A DNA stretch of 35,302 nt, taken from contig WTJK01000007.1 of NCBI GenBank assembly GCA_011524855.1, positions 1-35,302 of the forward strand, read 5' to 3'. This document shows positions 32,774 through 35,302 of the stretch, in pieces (the stretch's first letter is position 1; each line of letters opens with the position of its first letter). The notes below the pieces were generated by a model. The model ran no database searches and was not told the DNA's origin. It worked only from the letters and a program-made list of their open reading frames with translations. A program made the translations under genes and the position numbers. Source of the DNA: Methanobacteriota archaeon (lineage in GTDB: Archaea > Thermoplasmatota > Poseidoniia > Poseidoniales > Poseidoniaceae).

Positions 32774-35302
32774 TCAGAAGCGACTGCCGCCTCGGCTGCG
32801 AGAGGTTTTGACACCACCGTACACCACGAGGGCACCGAGAAGCACAATCACCACGGTCAACCACGGCGAGTCGCCGTCGGCGGTCGTTCGTGGGTTGTAC
32901 TCGATCTGGAAGTCGAACTCGCCACCTTCAGAGATGGAGTCCACGAAGTCGGCTTCTTGTCCTTGGACGTCAATGCGAACGCTGAATCGGGCGTTCCCTG
33001 CCTGCTCCTTGATGATGCCGTCGAACACAGCCAACGTTTCACCCTCTGCGGGGACGTTGATGTTCACCTGCATTTCTTCACCCGTCGCCTCGTCTGTGAG
33101 GTAAACGAACACGCTGGGAGCGTCAAGCAGACCGGTGTTGCGAACAGGAACAACCACGGCACCCTCTTCGTTGGTGTACTGGTCGGAAGCCGTGACGATC
33201 TCGTTTTGGTCCACAACCAACGCAATGCGAGCGGATTGAATCGTCACCGACACGTCTTGCGTGGTGTCGCTGCCTTCGCTGTCCACGTACACCGTCAATG
33301 TGAATTCGCCCTCGGAGAAGTCCTCAGGAGCAAACGCCGTGAAGGTCTGTGCTCGAGTTTCACCCTTTGCCAACACCATCGTTGATTCAAGCGGGGTGAT
33401 GGACCAGCCTTCGGGGATGGCCTCCTCAACCAAGTAGGAGGTGAACGTGTCACGACCGTTGCCGTCGTTGGTGATGTCAACAGAGAACTGGCGCTCCACG
33501 AGCGCACCCATGCCGAGGGTGGGAATTTCTTCAGGGAGCGAGAAGCCAAAGCTTTGCGGCACTTCCACCTTGAGTTGGACCGTCGAAGCCTCACCGAGTT
33601 CAGTCTCAAGGCGCACCGTGACACGGTGGGCGTCCTCGAGATGCCATGCATCAGCCACATCGGGCAGGGTGATCTGCAAGGTCACGGTGGACATGAGCAC
33701 GGCTTCGACATCGTCGCTGCCCACACCCATGGAGATGTCAACGCTGTCTTCGAATTCACCGCTCGTAGCGTTGAGCACGGCGACGGTCCAATCGTCCGAA
33801 TCCTGGGCCAAGCCCATCTCACCGGTGACGGTGAAGATGTCCATGGTCTCCGTACCGTTGTAGGTCACGTCAACCTCCACCGTGATGGTGTTGAACATCG
33901 AGTTGTTCGAGGTCGAAACCGTGGCCAAGAGGTGGCGGTCGTCTTCGTCCTCCACCGAGGCGCCGGTCACGCTGGAAGCGTCCATGCTCAGCACCAAATC
34001 CGAGTTGACACGGCGGTTGTACTCCAACACCGAGTTGATGGTGGTGTCGGCCAACACACTGACGGTTTGGCCACCGTAGTACTCCATGGACAACGAAGTG
34101 CTGTGTTGCGTCGTTGAGAACTCCGAATCGTAGCTGATGGTGCCTTCGGGGAACAGTTGTTCAAGCACACCGTCAGCGGGAACGGGCATCATCCAAGCCA
34201 TGTTGTCGTAACTGACCTCGATTTCAACGGGCTCATCGATGAGGGCTGCGCCTGAATCATCCGAACCGGCATGGTGTTCGCTTTGTTCGATGTCCAGCCA
34301 CAGCGTTTCGAGGGCGACGTAACCGCCCAGCGCCATCACCATGGACACGTTACCACCGTTTGCAACGGTCGCGTCAAGCAAGGCGTAGGCTGTACCGCCG
34401 CCGTTGGGGCCGGGGTTGGCTTCGGTCACAACGACCACCCACTCCCCGGGCTGAATGAGGGCGGACCACTCAAGCGTGGAACCGTTCATGGCACCGGTCA
34501 CGGTCACGGGCTCGCGCTCCACACCCGATACCGGGTAGAGCACGATGCTGGCACCGTCAAGGCGAGCTGCGTCGATTTGGTCGGTCACCGTGCCCATGAC
34601 ATCAACCGATCCTGCGTTAACCTCAATGTCACGCGAATCAGGGCTGTCGTTCACCACATAGCCAGAAGCGTTGTCCTCTTCGTAGTGAACTGTGTCAAAG
34701 CCGTCCTTCGAAACGGTGACGTTGTAGGCATCACGGATGGGGACGAACAGACGCCAAACACCTTCGCTGTCGGTCAAGACCGTTTCGTTCACGTCGGTGT
34801 TGTTGGTGCCCATCACGGTCACGCTGAAGTCAGGAATGCCTTCTGTGCTATCGGGGACGTCGTCTTCATCGAGGTCCCAGAAGACCTTTCCACCGATTTC
34901 AACCTCCAATGCGGCGACCAGGTCACCGACGTCGAAGGTGTTGTTGTCGTCACCCACAATGTCCACGGGCGCATCGGATGTGTCCATGAACCAGTGCTTG
35001 GTCCCGACCGTTCGGTTGAGGGTGAAACTCCACTCACCGGGCATCATCATCTCCGTGGTGTTGCCGTTTTCGTCGGTTCGCTCCAACGTGATGTTGCCAA
35101 ATCCATCGTGGCTGACAGCGGTCACGCTCATGTCGGACAAGTCAGCCTCGGTGAGGCCTTCCATGAGGTGGAAGGACACATCGACAGCTGGCACGGTTCG
35201 GAACGTCAAGCCGGTGCGGCTAGCGACATCGGCGGTCACAGAGAGCGGGGCTCGGAGGGTTTCGGTCACCTCACCGTTGAGGAACGGTGCGACGATCAGG
35301 AC
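32774..35302 (-). CDS. Membrane-anchored surface protein, 5'-truncated at window end
   Basis: The frame is open to the right edge and has no signal peptide inside the window, so the N-terminus lies beyond it; at least 842 residues are visible. An SdrD-B/prealbumin-like module is recognisable around GGKVFWDLDEDDVPDSTEGI, followed by strands ending VSKDGFDTV. Further beta-rich, Asp/Thr-rich segments follow. Near the end, a NEW3/CARDB-like pair (IPEGWSITPLESTMVLAKGE and a second related module) leads to one transmembrane helix (TVVIVLLGALVVYGGV) and a short basic tail (KTSRSRGGSRF). This is the usual layout of archaeal cell-surface proteins with the C-terminus inside. It lacks the Pro-rich aromatic tail of the two giant proteins in this window. 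The subtilase gene follows after 57 bases on the same strand. No enzymatic function can be assigned. Confidence 0.85.
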   Translation of the reverse strand, partial: VLIVAPFLNGEVTETLRAPLSVTADVASRTGLTFRTVPAVDVSFHLMEGLTEADLSDMSVTAVSHDGFGNITLERTDENGNTTEMMMPGEWSFTLNRTVGTKHWFMDTSDAPVDIVGDDNNTFDVGDLVAALEVEIGGKVFWDLDEDDVPDSTEGIPDFSVTVMGTNNTDVNETVLTDSEGVWRLFVPIRDAYNVTVSKDGFDTVHYEEDNASGYVVNDSPDSRDIEVNAGSVDVMGTVTDQIDAARLDGASIVLYPVSGVEREPVTVTGAMNGSTLEWSALIQPGEWVVVVTEANPGPNGGGTAYALLDATVANGGNVSMVMALGGYVALETLWLDIEQSEHHAGSDDSGAALIDEPVEIEVSYDNMAWMMPVPADGVLEQLFPEGTISYDSEFSTTQHSTSLSMEYYGGQTVSVLADTTINSVLEYNRRVNSDLVLSMDASSVTGASVEDEDDRHLLATVSTSNNSMFNTITVEVDVTYNGTETMDIFTVTGEMGLAQDSDDWTVAVLNATSGEFEDSVDISMGVGSDDVEAVLMSTVTLQITLPDVADAWHLEDAHRVTVRLETELGEASTVQLKVEVPQSFGFSLPEEIPTLGMGALVERQFSVDITNDGNGRDTFTSYLVEEAIPEGWSITPLESTMVLAKGETRAQTFTAFAPEDFSEGEFTLTVYVDSEGSDTTQDVSVTIQSARIALVVDQNEIVTASDQYTNEEGAVVVPVRNTGLLDAPSVFVYLTDEATGEEMQVNINVPAEGETLAVFDGIIKEQAGNARFSVRIDVQGQEADFVDSISEGGEFDFQIEYNPRTTADGDSPWLTVVIVLLGALVVYGGVKTSRSRGGSRF

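Noticed and set aside
1-35302. tRNA, rRNA, insertion sequences, integrases, attachment sites
   Set aside because: None seen by reading; nearly all bases are accounted for by coding regions.

Overview
The window looks like a chromosomal piece of a GC-rich planktonic euryarchaeon, most likely Marine Group II (Poseidoniia/Poseidoniales). Three things point to Archaea: a clear UPF0201 protein (an archaeal family), three proteins with archaeal type IV pilin-like N-termini, and many very large secreted proteins ending in one membrane anchor. The group assignment is an inference from gene content and style; no rRNA is present. Coding density is very high. I found no tRNA, rRNA, CRISPR array, insertion sequence or integrase, and no stretch over about 190 bases without a gene.

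Region 1 (1-8300) is a mix of housekeeping and envelope genes. It holds the 3' part of a membrane protein with a PPC-like ectodomain; a minus-strand run of ExoA-like glycosyltransferase, zinc-ribbon membrane protein and dnaJ; UPF0201; a pyroglutamyl-peptidase/Nudix fusion; a two-helix membrane protein; and a lipoprotein metalloprotease with a small helical protein upstream. Several convergent genes overlap or nearly touch at their 3' ends.

Region 2 (8308-19560) is two giant exported proteins on the minus strand, 1918 and 1807 residues. The first combines many DxDxDG calcium-binding (thrombospondin type 3-like) repeats with a propeller-like middle. The second is a cell-wall-scale ectodomain with one transmembrane helix and a proline-rich cytosolic tail. 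They are in the same reading frame, separated by one TGA and 24 sense codons. They are probably co-transcribed with the small helical gene and the lipoprotein protease downstream.

Region 3 (19746-24383) is a plus-strand operon. A YycJ/WalJ-like metallo-beta-lactamase-fold hydrolase is followed by three pilin-like proteins of 352, 743 and 159 residues. Every junction has overlapping stop and start codons.

Region 4 (24385-35302) is all minus strand: a partial surface protein with SdrD-B-like and NEW3-like domains, a membrane-anchored subtilase, a 1467-residue beta-helix/Ig-like surface protein, and, 20 bases after it, a STAND-type ATPase regulator with TPR repeats. Overall about thirteen of eighteen genes are exported or membrane-bound. 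The window reads as a cell-surface island: adhesive or calcium-stabilised giants, pilin-like fibres, surface proteases and a candidate regulator. The functional link between these is inference.
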